NCBI GenBank assembly: GCA_009780135.1
Contig: WRAP01000007.1
Coordinates: 1-64,000, forward strand
Length of the DNA stretch: 64,000 nt
Origin: Bacillota bacterium
GTDB taxonomy: Bacteria > Bacillota > Clostridia > Christensenellales > Pumilibacteraceae
Direction: 5' to 3'
In this document: positions 24,910-33,519 of the stretch, one piece after another
Layout: every line of letters starts with the position of its first letter
Numbering within the stretch: the stretch's first letter is position 1
The notes under the pieces: model-generated
Told to the model about the DNA's origin: nothing
Database searches by the model: none
What the model saw: only the letters and a program-made list of their open reading frames with translations
Translations under genes and position numbers: made by a program

Positions 24910-25227
24910 ATGAAAAATCAATATGATAATCAATATAATCATCAAAAATCAATAACTACACAAACACATAGCCAAAATCCAAATGTGCCAAAACCTACAG
25001 CAAAAGTCTTAGAACGCAAAACTGCCGAACGCTTTGTGCTTCCGTTTTTAGTGTTAGTGCTTTTTATAACAGGACTTATTATTAGTCTTATCAATATGAC
25101 AAATGCCAATAATGCAGTTCAGCAGCGCTATATAGAACATTCTAATATTCATATCAACCAAACCGCTTATCCCGATGCAGGTTGTAGATATTGTCATAAA
25201 ACTAATGAATTTATTTTAGAGACCTAA
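24910..25227 (+). CDS. Small single-helix membrane protein with a CxxCH motif
   Basis: A 105-residue protein. I use ATG 24910 because AAAGGAG sits seven bases upstream; a GTG at 24856 is in frame but has no such site. A polar Asn/Gln/His-rich N-terminus is followed by a membrane helix (FVLPFLVLVLFITGLIISLI) and a short outer tail ending in AGCRYCHKTNEF. CxxCH is the covalent heme motif of c-type cytochromes but also occurs by chance and as a metal site. Nothing else suggests a cytochrome. The gene lies between spoIIR and cca. Function unknown. Confidence 0.6.
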   Translation: MKNQYDNQYNHQKSITTQTHSQNPNVPKPTAKVLERKTAERFVLPFLVLVLFITGLIISLINMTNANNAVQQRYIEHSNIHINQTAYPDAGCRYCHKTNEFILET

Positions 25228-25275
25228 AAATATTTGACAAATTGACATATGTGCATTAAACTAAATTTATTCTCT

Positions 25276-26646
25276 ATGCACATTCCTAACAAAAAAAAAG
25301 TTAAAATTGCTATTCCTAAATCACTACAAATATTAGCTAATTTAGCTCATTGTTCTATATTTATAACAGGGGGCTTTGTTCGCAACCATTTGGTTGGGTT
25401 AGGTAGTACCGATATTGATATAGCAGGAAGTGCTTTGCCAGAAGCTTTTTTGGGTTCTAAAAAAATAAATAAAAATTTTAGCGTTACAGAGGTTAATAAA
25501 CGATTAGGTACACTATGGATTAAATGTAGAGAGACTGGCGAGCTTTTTGAATATACTCCTTTTAGAACCGAAAGTTATGGAGAGGGTGGAGTACATACTC
25601 CCGAGGAAGTTGCTTTTACAACAGATATGCTACTTGATGCTAAAAGGCGGGATTTTTGTTGTAATGCGTTATATTATGATATTAAAAACAGTGAAGTGAT
25701 TGATTTTTTTGGCGGAATTGAGGATTGTGAGAAAAAGATGTTAAGATGCTGGGACGCTAAATATGTTTTTGCTGATGATGGATTGCGATTACTTAGGTTG
25801 GCAAGGATTTCTGCCGAAACAGGATTTTTAATTGATAATATAACAAAAGAAATAGCTATTAGTTTTAGACATCATCTTAATGATATAACCGCCGAACGCA
25901 AAAGGATAGAGCTAGAACGCATTTTAGTAGCCGATACAAAATACAGTATTAAAGATGCTCATTATAGGGGGCTAAAACTATTATACGAATTACAGTTGTT
26001 TAAATATCTTATTCCTGAATTGTTAGAAGGGGATCGTTTAGAACAAAATAAAGAACATCATATATACGATGTTTTAGAGCATACTTTTCAAGTTGTAAGG
26101 TTTAGTCCGCCAGAGGTAAGATTATCAGCACTTCTACATGATGTAGGCAAGCCTTATGCGTTAAAAGAATTCGGTAAAATGGCAGGTCATGCGGATTTAA
26201 GCGAAAAGCTAGTACGCAAAATTTTAGGAAGTAGCGGTCTAAAATTTTCTAATGAAAAAATTGACGAAACGGCTAGACTTTGCAAGCATCATATGGTAGA
26301 TAAAGACGGCAATATGAGCGAGCAAAAGCTAATCCGTTTTGCTGTTAAAAATTGGGATATTTTAGATAAGCTAATTGCCCTAATAGATGCCGACCGCTTA
26401 GGTGCTAACCCCAATAAACAGCACGAAACTCATCGTCTTGTTGCTATAAAACAAAAAATAATCGACACAAATGTACCGCTGACTCTAAAAGACCTAAAAA
26501 TAAACGGTTCAGATTTACTAGCAGTTGGCATCACAGGGCAAAACATCGGCAAAATTCTAACCGAAATTCACGATCATTGTATTCTAAATTCAAAACTCAA
26601 TACAAGAGATTGGCAGTTAGAATTTGCAAGCAGGTTTAATATTTGA
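25276..26646 (+). CDS. cca: tRNA nucleotidyltransferase (CCA-adding type) with HD domain
   Basis: A 456-residue protein. The class II nucleotidyltransferase head is clear: ITGGFVRNHLVG, then STDIDIAG with the catalytic Asp pair, FRTESYGEGG and RRDFCCNALYYD. The middle has the RNA-binding segment DGLRLLRLARISAETGF, and the C-terminal half carries an HD phosphohydrolase (LLHDVGKP, KHHMVDKDG). The enzyme adds or repairs the 3' CCA of tRNAs. I start at ATG 25276 because family members begin shortly before the KIAIPKSL segment; ATG 25249 is nine codons upstream. Two TTGACA boxes lie at 25234 and 25242 without a convincing -10. Confidence 0.92.
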   Translation: MHIPNKKKVKIAIPKSLQILANLAHCSIFITGGFVRNHLVGLGSTDIDIAGSALPEAFLGSKKINKNFSVTEVNKRLGTLWIKCRETGELFEYTPFRTESYGEGGVHTPEEVAFTTDMLLDAKRRDFCCNALYYDIKNSEVIDFFGGIEDCEKKMLRCWDAKYVFADDGLRLLRLARISAETGFLIDNITKEIAISFRHHLNDITAERKRIELERILVADTKYSIKDAHYRGLKLLYELQLFKYLIPELLEGDRLEQNKEHHIYDVLEHTFQVVRFSPPEVRLSALLHDVGKPYALKEFGKMAGHADLSEKLVRKILGSSGLKFSNEKIDETARLCKHHMVDKDGNMSEQKLIRFAVKNWDILDKLIALIDADRLGANPNKQHETHRLVAIKQKIIDTNVPLTLKDLKINGSDLLAVGITGQNIGKILTEIHDHCILNSKLNTRDWQLEFASRFNI

Positions 26647-26670
26647 CAAGCTTATAGTAAAAATGATAAT
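26643..26670 (+). promoter_or_regulatory. Promoter of ffh
   Basis: TTGACA, 16 bases, GATAAT, overlapping the end of cca. An AAGGGA ribosome-binding site follows before ATG 26693. Confidence 0.65.
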
Positions 26671-26692
26671 ATAGAACTCAAGGGATAAACTT

Positions 26693-28021
26693 ATGGCATT
26701 ATTTAGTGGATTATCAGAAAAATTTAATCATATTTTTAAAAAAATGACGGCAAGAGGCAAGCTAACAGAGCTTGAAATCAAAGCTGCTATGCGTGAAATT
26801 CGTGTGGCACTGCTTGAAGCGGATGTCAATTTTTCGGTTGTAAAAGATTTTATTGCTAGAGTCAGTGAAAAGGCAGTTGGAGAAGAAATTATACAAAGCC
26901 TAACCCCTACGCAGCAAGTTATAAAAATCGTTAATGATGAACTGACGATGCTTATGGGTGGTACTGCTAGTAAGTTAGAGGTGTCATCAAAGCCTCCTAC
27001 TGTTATTATGATGTGTGGGCTTCAGGGTGCCGGTAAAACCACAATGTGCGGTAAGCTTGCTAAAATGCTAGTTGCTCAAGGCAAAAAACCGATGTTAGCA
27101 GCTTGCGACATTTACCGCCCTGCTGCTATAAAGCAGCTACAAGTTGTGGGAGCTAATGCTAAAGTAGAGGTGTTTGAGCGTGGTACTCAAAGCCCTGTAA
27201 AAACTTCTAGAGAGGCTGTTGAGTATGCTATTAGTAAAGGTTATGATACCGTGATTATTGATACAGCGGGTCGCTTGCATATCAATGATGAGCTTATGAA
27301 GGAGCTGGAGGGGGTTAAAGCTGGGGTTGCTCCTACCGAAATTTTACTGACAGTTGATGCTATGACGGGTCAGGATGCGGTAACTGTTGCTACCGAATTT
27401 AATAATCGACTAAACCTAACGGGTGTTATTTTAACTAAACTAGACGGCGATACCCGTGGTGGTGCGGCACTGTCTATTAGAGCGGCAGTTGGTAAGCCTA
27501 TCAAATTTTGCGGTACAGGTGAAAAGGTTGGTGATATAGAGCAATTTCATCCGAACCGTATGGCTAGTAGAATTTTAGGTATGGGTGATGTGCTGACCCT
27601 TATCGAAAAAGCACAAGCCGGTGTTAGCGAAGAAGAAATGGAAAAGATGGAAAAGCGTCTGCGTGAAGCTAAGTTTACATTAGATGACTTTTTAGTTCAG
27701 TTTGACCAATTATCTAAAATGGGGGATTTGTCGTCAGTGATGGGTATGATTCCGGGATTAGGTGGTGCTAATCTTAAAAATGCTAACTTAGATGAAAGAC
27801 GTATAGAAAAATATAAAGCAATAATTCGAAGCATGACTAAATACGAGCGGGAAAACCCTGATATTATAAAAGCTAGTCGCCGTAAAAGAATAGCAGGCGG
27901 TAGCGGTACAACTATTCAAGATCTAAATCAGCTATTAAAGCAATACGACCAAACAAAAACAATGTTAAAATCAATGAAAAAAGGTGGTTTTAAGATTGGC
28001 GGCAGAAAAATTAAATTTTAA
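26693..28021 (+). CDS. ffh: Signal recognition particle protein Ffh
   Basis: A 442-residue GTPase. The N domain (LTELEIKAAMREIRVALLEADVN) is followed by the G domain with GLQGAGKTT (near 108), DIYRPAAIKQL, DTAGRLHIN and TKLDGDTRGGAAL, and the Met-rich M domain with MGMIPGLGG and RRKRIAGGSG. It binds signal sequences of nascent membrane and secreted proteins and docks to FtsY. The length is normal. It is followed by an intrinsic terminator. Confidence 0.97.
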   Translation: MALFSGLSEKFNHIFKKMTARGKLTELEIKAAMREIRVALLEADVNFSVVKDFIARVSEKAVGEEIIQSLTPTQQVIKIVNDELTMLMGGTASKLEVSSKPPTVIMMCGLQGAGKTTMCGKLAKMLVAQGKKPMLAACDIYRPAAIKQLQVVGANAKVEVFERGTQSPVKTSREAVEYAISKGYDTVIIDTAGRLHINDELMKELEGVKAGVAPTEILLTVDAMTGQDAVTVATEFNNRLNLTGVILTKLDGDTRGGAALSIRAAVGKPIKFCGTGEKVGDIEQFHPNRMASRILGMGDVLTLIEKAQAGVSEEEMEKMEKRLREAKFTLDDFLVQFDQLSKMGDLSSVMGMIPGLGGANLKNANLDERRIEKYKAIIRSMTKYERENPDIIKASRRKRIAGGSGTTIQDLNQLLKQYDQTKTMLKSMKKGGFKIGGRKIKF

Positions 28022-28023
28022 GA

Positions 28024-28058
28024 TAAATGCGAGCAATATCATAATTGTTCGCATTTTT
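28024..28058 (+). terminator. Intrinsic terminator after ffh
   Basis: AAATGCGAGCAAT pairs with ATTGTTCGCATTT around a six-base loop, followed by T residues. Confidence 0.85.
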
Positions 28059-28062
28059 AATG

Positions 28063-28091
28063 TTGACTTAAATTTATTTTTGATATAAAAT
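28063..28091 (+). promoter_or_regulatory. Promoter of polA
   Basis: TTGACT with TAAAAT 17 bases downstream (TATAAA at 15 bases overlaps it). The ATG at 28099 follows after seven bases without a ribosome-binding site, so the message is probably leaderless. Confidence 0.65.
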
Positions 28092-28098
28092 TAAATGT

Positions 28099-30681
28099 AT
28101 GAGTAATCAAAAAACTTATCAGAATACACTGTTACTTATTGATGGTAATAGTCTTGTTAATAGGGCTTTTTATGCTATGCCTCCGCTTAATAACGCACAA
28201 GGTGTTCCTACTCAAGCGGTTTATGGTTTTGCGACTATGCTTTTTAGAGCGATAAATGATTATAAACCACGGTTTGTGGCGGTAGCTTTTGATTTGCCTA
28301 AGCCTACCTTTAGACATATTAAATACTCTCAATATAAAGCGACCCGCAAAAAAATGCCTGATGAGTTAGTTGTTCAGATGCCAATATTAAAAGAAATGTT
28401 AAAGAATATGGGTATTTGTATTTTAGAAAAGGAAGGCTATGAGGCAGATGATATTTTGGGTACAGTGGCTAAAAGTGCAAGCGAGGAAGGAGTTAAGACA
28501 TATATTATAACCGGTGATAGAGATGCGTATCAGCTTATTACGAATAATGTTAGTGTGCTTATTACAAAGCGAGGGCTTAGTGATATTATTGAGTTTACTC
28601 CTGATGTTTTAAAGCAAGAAGTAGGTTTATTGGCGGAGCAAATTATAGATTATAAGGCGCTTTGTGGAGATAGTAGCGATAATATACCAGGTGTTGCAGG
28701 CGTTGGTGAAAAGACGGCACTAGGATTACTTAACGAATATATAACGCTAGAAGGCGTTTATAGTAATATAGAAAAGATTACAGGCAAGCTAAAAGAGCGA
28801 TTAGTTAACGATAAGGATAACGCTTTTTTAAGTAGGGAATTAGCGACTATTGATGTTACTGTTCCGCTAGAATATTCGGTCTGTGATAGCAGTTTTAATT
28901 TGCCGTTTAGTAGTGATGTTAAACAATTTTTTATTGAGAACGGTTTTAAGAGTTTGTTAAAGCGAGATGAGTTGTTTGAAAGTGGTGGGCAACAGATTGT
29001 TGCTTTGGCGGTTAAAAAAGAAATAGCAAAACACAAAATCAGTAGCGTAGAGGATTTGAAAGCGAAATTAAATGAGGTAAATGGTGGTGCGTTAGCTGTA
29101 CATTTTGGCGACAACATTTCATTATCATTTGAGAGTGGTGTGGAGTATGAGATTGAGCTTGCTAAAACGCTACTTGATATAGGATTGGATTTTACTAGCG
29201 TTATAGGTGTGATTAAGGACCTTTTAGAGGATGAAGCGACAGAAAAAATTGTATTTGATGCTAAAAAAACACTTAATTTATTGACAACATTTGGAATAGA
29301 ATTTAATAATTTTTTTGATGTAAAATTAGCTCAATATTTAGTGGATATGTCGCTTCCGCTAGAAAAGATAGGCGACTTACTTCTAGCATACGATTTTGAT
29401 AATACGGCTGTAGCAACGGGACTTTTTGATTTGGCGACAGAATTAAAAAAACAATTGGCAAATCAAGAAATGACCTCGCTTTATTACGATATAGAATTGC
29501 CGCTTGTTAGAGTTTTGTTTAATATAGAAAAAGAGGGCTTTAAGGTAGATAAGCAAAAGTTAGTTAAAATGGGCGAGGAGTTTAGCGTAAAAATCGCCGA
29601 ATTGTCCAAAGAAATTCAGGAAATTGCGGATAAGGAGTTTAATGTAAATAGCCCTAAGCAACTTGGTGAAGTATTATTTGAGCATCTAAAAATTCCATAT
29701 CCTAAAAAAGATAAAAAATTCTCGACTGCTGTAGAGATTTTGGAATTACTAGAAAACGATTATCCGATTTGTAGTAAGGTGCTGGCGTATCGTAAATTGG
29801 CTAAATTAAATAGCACTTATGTAGAGGGGCTACTTAGAGCTTCGAGTGCTAGCGGTGTTGTGCATACAGAATTTAAGCAAGCGTTAACTACGACAGGCAG
29901 GTTAAGTAGTGTAGAGCCTAATTTACAAAATATTCCTACCAGAGATGAAATGGGGCGAGAGATTAGAAAAGCGTTTGTGCCAAAGTCTAGCGATAGAGTA
30001 CTTATTTGTGCCGATTATTCTCAGATAGAACTTAGGCTTATGGCTCACTTTAGCGGCGACCCGATTATGATTGAGGCATATAAAAATAACGAAGATATTC
30101 ACGCAGAAACGGCAGCCAAGGTTTTTGGAGTGTCTATTGATAATGTGGATAGCGATATGCGTAGGAGTGCTAAGGCTGTTAATTTTGGTATTATTTATGG
30201 GATTAGTGGTTTTGGTTTGGCTAACCAATTAAAGGTAGGTAATTTTACGGCAAAGCGGTATATAGATAATTATTTTGAAAAGTTTAGTGGGGTTAAAGCA
30301 TATTTAGATGGAGCGGTAGCAAATGCTAAAAAGCTGGGCTATGCTAAAACGCTTTTTGGTCGAAGACGCAGAATTCCTGAATTACTTTCGTCTAACGCAG
30401 GGCTTAGAAACTTTGGCGAAAGAGCGGCTATGAATTTACCGCTTCAAGGTACAGCGGCGGATATAATCAAGATTGCTATGATTAAGGTTAGCGAAGTTTT
30501 GCGTGGAACAAGTGGTAAAATTATTTTGCAGGTTCACGACGAAATTATTGTTGAGGTAGATAAATTTGAGGCAGAAGCAGTTAGCAAAAAAGTAAAGGAA
30601 GTAATGGAAAAATCAACAGAATTGAATGTTCCGCTTGTGGTGGATATAAATATCGGGGGTAGCTGGTATGAAGCAAAGTAG
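28099..30681 (+). CDS. polA: DNA polymerase I
   Basis: An 860-residue protein. The N-terminal 5'-3' exonuclease domain shows LLIDGNSLVNRAFYA, YEADDILGT, ITGDRDAYQLI and GDSSDNIPGVAGVGEKTA. The middle 3'-5' exonuclease domain is present but lacks the usual acidic metal ligands (ALAVHFGDNISLSF in place of the DxE motif), as in many Gram-positive PolA proteins. The polymerase domain has motif A DYSQIELRLMAHFSGD, motif B RRSAKAVNFGIIYGIS and motif C VHDEI. Role: repair and Okazaki fragment maturation. It overlaps coaE by 14 bases. Confidence 0.97.
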   Translation: MSNQKTYQNTLLLIDGNSLVNRAFYAMPPLNNAQGVPTQAVYGFATMLFRAINDYKPRFVAVAFDLPKPTFRHIKYSQYKATRKKMPDELVVQMPILKEMLKNMGICILEKEGYEADDILGTVAKSASEEGVKTYIITGDRDAYQLITNNVSVLITKRGLSDIIEFTPDVLKQEVGLLAEQIIDYKALCGDSSDNIPGVAGVGEKTALGLLNEYITLEGVYSNIEKITGKLKERLVNDKDNAFLSRELATIDVTVPLEYSVCDSSFNLPFSSDVKQFFIENGFKSLLKRDELFESGGQQIVALAVKKEIAKHKISSVEDLKAKLNEVNGGALAVHFGDNISLSFESGVEYEIELAKTLLDIGLDFTSVIGVIKDLLEDEATEKIVFDAKKTLNLLTTFGIEFNNFFDVKLAQYLVDMSLPLEKIGDLLLAYDFDNTAVATGLFDLATELKKQLANQEMTSLYYDIELPLVRVLFNIEKEGFKVDKQKLVKMGEEFSVKIAELSKEIQEIADKEFNVNSPKQLGEVLFEHLKIPYPKKDKKFSTAVEILELLENDYPICSKVLAYRKLAKLNSTYVEGLLRASSASGVVHTEFKQALTTTGRLSSVEPNLQNIPTRDEMGREIRKAFVPKSSDRVLICADYSQIELRLMAHFSGDPIMIEAYKNNEDIHAETAAKVFGVSIDNVDSDMRRSAKAVNFGIIYGISGFGLANQLKVGNFTAKRYIDNYFEKFSGVKAYLDGAVANAKKLGYAKTLFGRRRRIPELLSSNAGLRNFGERAAMNLPLQGTAADIIKIAMIKVSEVLRGTSGKIILQVHDEIIVEVDKFEAEAVSKKVKEVMEKSTELNVPLVVDINIGGSWYEAK

Positions 30682-31261
30682 AAAGGTAGTTATTGGAATT
30701 ACCGGCGGTATCTCAACAGGTAAAAGTTTTGTTATGAAGATTTTTAAGGAGTTGGGTTGTGCGGTTTTTAATTGCGATGTAGTGGCTAAAGAAATATTAG
30801 ATGATAAAAATGTTTTAGAAAAAGTAAAAGGGGAGTTTAGCGAGTGTTTTAACGATAAGCTTTTAGATAGAAAAAAACTCCGTAGCATAATATTCAGCGA
30901 CGAAGCATCAAGGAGAAAATTAGATGCAATTACGCACCCTGCAATTTATAATAGAGTACAAGAGTTGGTGAGGGAGATTGAGAGTGATATTGTTGCGGTA
31001 GAAATTCCATTATTATTTGAGGCAAGTTTTGAAAAATTAGTAGGTTATATTGTTTGTGTAGTTTGTAGTACAAGCGAACAAATAAAAAGGCTAATAGCAA
31101 GAGATAACATAAATAAAGCCGAAGCAACAAAAGCAATAAATTCACAAATGCCGTTAGCGGAAAAAGTGAAAAGAAGTAATACGGTAGTTGATACCGCTTT
31201 AGGAGAAGAAAGCGTTAAAAAACAAGTAAAAGAGATTTTGAAGAGGCTAGACAATAAATAA
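30668..31261 (+). CDS. coaE: Dephospho-CoA kinase
   Basis: A 197-residue P-loop kinase. GITGGISTGKS is the ATP site, followed by CDVVAKEILD, ITHPAIYNRV and AVEIPLLFEA, in the order expected for CoaE. It phosphorylates dephospho-CoA, the last step of CoA synthesis. The GGISTGKS P-loop differs slightly from the usual GGIGSGKS. The start lies inside the end of polA, an arrangement common in Bacillota. A GTAGGG inverted repeat follows the gene. Confidence 0.95.
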   Translation: MKQSRKVVIGITGGISTGKSFVMKIFKELGCAVFNCDVVAKEILDDKNVLEKVKGEFSECFNDKLLDRKKLRSIIFSDEASRRKLDAITHPAIYNRVQELVREIESDIVAVEIPLLFEASFEKLVGYIVCVVCSTSEQIKRLIARDNINKAEATKAINSQMPLAEKVKRSNTVVDTALGEESVKKQVKEILKRLDNK

Positions 31262-31289
31262 TCAATAAGATAATTAAAAAAATAAAATA

Positions 31290-31383
31290 GTAGGGTCGAC
31301 ATTCTGTCGCCAGAGCATAATAAAAGAGCGCAAATAAATAGTTAGACTTTTCTAAAGTTCGGGCGACAGAGTGTCGACCCTAC
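31290..31383. repeat. Inverted pair of GTAGGG half-palindromes
   Basis: The arms at 31290-31311 and 31362-31383 (22 bases, 21 matching in inverted orientation) are separated by 50 bases. Each begins or ends with GTAGGGTCGAC and contains its own GTCGAC-type dyad. The architecture is the same as at 912-1003, with different inner bases. It lies between the convergent coaE and malQ genes. Confidence 0.85.
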
Positions 31384-31421
31384 GATTGTACGATATTGTA
31401 ATTACTAATTAGCTATTATTT

Positions 31422-32876
31422 TTATACCCTTCCCGATAAAATTGTTTGTCTGGCGATTTTTTGTGCCAGTTCTTTATTAAGGTGCGTGCTATCATGGTGA
31501 TAGCTCCAGTTGTGATTACCGACTGTTCCTGGGGTGTTTACTCGGGCGGTAGAATCTAAATTCAAATAGTCCGATAGGGGAATAATGGCGGTGTTAGCGG
31601 GGGATTTAAGTATAGAAACAGCGCCTAAAAACCCGATGTTTTCGCCGTTTTTTGTGCCGAAGTAATCATTCATATCAGCTTTAGTTTTAGCAGATGACTT
31701 ATTATATAATCCGCAAATTGTGTCGGTATCGTGAGTTTGGCTATATGCTACTGTGTGATTAGCAAAATTATGCGGTAGGTGTTCGGATTTGCCTAAAGGA
31801 GCATTAAAGCCGAAATTCAGAACACGCATAGTCGGGTAATTACTAACCTTTAATAGATGTCTAACACCGTCTGTGATGTGACCTAAATCCTCGGCGATAA
31901 GTGGCGGATTATTAAACCAGCTGTTTATTGTTTTTATAAAATGCTCGCCACCACCTAAGTGCCAAGAGCCATCAAGAGCAGTTTTCTCTTTTGGAATAGC
32001 GAAGAATTGCTCTAAACCTCTAAAGTGGTCTAGCCGTACGGCATCGTAAATCAATAGATTATGGGCAAGCCGCTCTATCCACCATTTATAGCCTGACTGT
32101 CTATGAGCCTCCCAGTTGTAGAGTGGATTGCCCCATTTTTGACCGTCTTTAGAAAAATCATCGGGCGGACAGCCTGCTACTAGTGTGGGGGAGTTATTTT
32201 TATCTAGTAAGAAAAGATGTGGATTAGAAATCTCGTCTACGCTTTTTTCGGCAACATATAGCGGAATATCTCCAATTATTGAAATGCCTTTTGAGTTTGC
32301 ATATGCTTTTAACGCTTGCCATTGAGTATAGAAAATGTATTGTAAAAAGGCAAAGTAGTCAACTGATTCGCCTGTTAGATTTGATTGATATACAATATAA
32401 GCATTTAGCCAATGAGAGTTTTTTTGGATAAAGTTATTATAGTTATCGTTTTTAGTAAAGCGAAAAAATGCTTTTTTGTATAAGGGATAGTGAGTATTCT
32501 GGATTTTTTTGTAGTCAATGTAGGGGTTGTGGGTTAGGGACAGATGATTTATGGATAATGTAGGGGAGGTACACCGGGTGTCCTGAAAATCAAGATGAAG
32601 TTCTGATTTTTTTAACAATCCTTGCTTTATTAGTAATTCTAAATCAATAAATAATGAATTTCCCGCAAAAGCCGATGGGCTAGCATAGGGGCTATTATAT
32701 GTATCGGTTGGATTAAGAGGCAAAACTTGCCAGTATTTTTGTTTAGCTAAGGCTAAAAAATCGATAAAATTATATGCGGGTTTACCAAAAGAACCTATCC
32801 CAAACGGGCTAGGCAACGAAAATATCGGCATAAGTATACCGGCAGTACGGTGCTGAAAATGGAGGTTATGATTCAT
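31422..32876 (-). CDS. malQ: 4-alpha-glucanotransferase (amylomaltase)
   Basis: A 484-residue GH77 enzyme that transfers maltooligosaccharide units in glycogen or starch breakdown. The N-terminus has RTAGILMPIFSLPSPFGIGSFG and WQVLPLNPT. The nucleophile Asp lies in DAVRLDHFRG, the acid Glu in LIAEDLG, and the third Asp in THDTDT. The length is near normal. Between residues about 97 and 115 it carries an inserted, proline- and serine-containing stretch (DTRCTSPTLS region) where the family is usually shorter. The DNA of that stretch matches a GTAGGGG repeat unit (32559-32586). Confidence 0.95.
   Translation of the reverse strand: MNHNLHFQHRTAGILMPIFSLPSPFGIGSFGKPAYNFIDFLALAKQKYWQVLPLNPTDTYNSPYASPSAFAGNSLFIDLELLIKQGLLKKSELHLDFQDTRCTSPTLSINHLSLTHNPYIDYKKIQNTHYPLYKKAFFRFTKNDNYNNFIQKNSHWLNAYIVYQSNLTGESVDYFAFLQYIFYTQWQALKAYANSKGISIIGDIPLYVAEKSVDEISNPHLFLLDKNNSPTLVAGCPPDDFSKDGQKWGNPLYNWEAHRQSGYKWWIERLAHNLLIYDAVRLDHFRGLEQFFAIPKEKTALDGSWHLGGGEHFIKTINSWFNNPPLIAEDLGHITDGVRHLLKVSNYPTMRVLNFGFNAPLGKSEHLPHNFANHTVAYSQTHDTDTICGLYNKSSAKTKADMNDYFGTKNGENIGFLGAVSILKSPANTAIIPLSDYLNLDSTARVNTPGTVGNHNWSYHHDSTHLNKELAQKIARQTILSGRV
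32519..32586 (+). repeat. GTAGGGG repeat material inside the malQ reading frame
   Basis: The unit at 32559-32586 reads TGTAGGGGAGGTACACC then GGGTGTCCTGA. It aligns with the intergenic unit at 916-942 over its whole length with about five differences and one gap. A second head, TGTAGGGG, starts at 32519. On the coding strand this DNA supplies the extra residues of MalQ noted above. Confidence 0.6.
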
Positions 32877-32887
32877 AAATAAAGTTT

Positions 32888-32909
32888 GGACAACAATCTG
32901 CCGCCCTAC
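32888..32909 (-). repeat. GTAGGG half-palindrome in the malQ leader
   Basis: On the minus strand GTAGGGCGGCAGATTGTTGTCC, 11 bases upstream of the malQ start. The head and size are the same as the other family members. Confidence 0.55.
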
Positions 32910-32957
32910 TATTAGTGATTTTTTAATTGCTTATAATCAGTATATACTAAGTATTAC

Positions 32958-33419
32958 CTATACCTGCGGGGTTTCGTTGTAAAGTTGGCGTCTAGATTTT
33001 TTGGCGATGATTTTTTTGGCTTTTTTGCCTGTAAAGTTTGGATTTTGCCTTTCATCTCTATTCTCAAAATTATCTAGCGGAACATGTAATTTTATCCAAT
33101 CGGCTTGCCAAGCTAGAGCATCTTCTAAGCTATAATCACCCTCTTGCAAAACATCATCGCCAAGCGAAACAACATTTTCTATTATAGCTTTACCTAATCG
33201 GAATAACTCATCGGTATAATCCTTTTCTATATGCTTAAATAAAAAATCCTCGCACTCGGAATATTTTTCCTCTGCAATAAGCCCTAGCGCTATCGTAAAA
33301 ATCTCGGTGGGTTCAAGCTCTTCAAATTCTGCGATAAGTTCGTTTTTAATTTCCTTACCTGTAAAAATTTTAGCCAAAACAGCGCCTCCTTTTTGTAATA
33401 TTTTTTGTATATCGTCCAT
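32958..33419 (-). CDS. Small acidic helical protein, DUF6483-like
   Basis: A 153-residue protein. The start DDIQKILQKGGAVLAKIFTGKE, with a helical body (IALGLIAEEKYSECEDFLF) and a Lys/Arg-rich tail, resembles DUF6483-type proteins of Clostridia, whose function is unknown. There is no signal peptide or membrane helix. It is preceded by an AT-rich stretch with a degenerate inverted repeat and lies between dnaB and malQ on the same strand. The family name is tentative. Confidence 0.55.
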   Translation of the reverse strand: MDDIQKILQKGGAVLAKIFTGKEIKNELIAEFEELEPTEIFTIALGLIAEEKYSECEDFLFKHIEKDYTDELFRLGKAIIENVVSLGDDVLQEGDYSLEDALAWQADWIKLHVPLDNFENRDERQNPNFTGKKAKKIIAKKSRRQLYNETPQV

Positions 33420-33430
33420 TTTTCAGTTTT

Positions 33431-33512
33431 CAATGTTCAATGTGCAATTCACAATTTTTGATTTATTGTTTATATATTAAGATCTTTATTGTGCGTTGAG
33501 CGTTAAATATTG
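33431..33512. repeat. Degenerate intergenic inverted repeat
   Basis: CAATGTTCAATGTGCAATTC at 33431 onward is partly complementary to 33489-33512 (TTGTGCGTTGAGCG and on), about two thirds of 24 positions. TTGTGCGTTG is also directly repeated at 33489 and 33510. It looks like a worn copy of the long inverted repeats elsewhere. Confidence 0.35.
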
Positions 33513-33519
33513 TGCGTTG

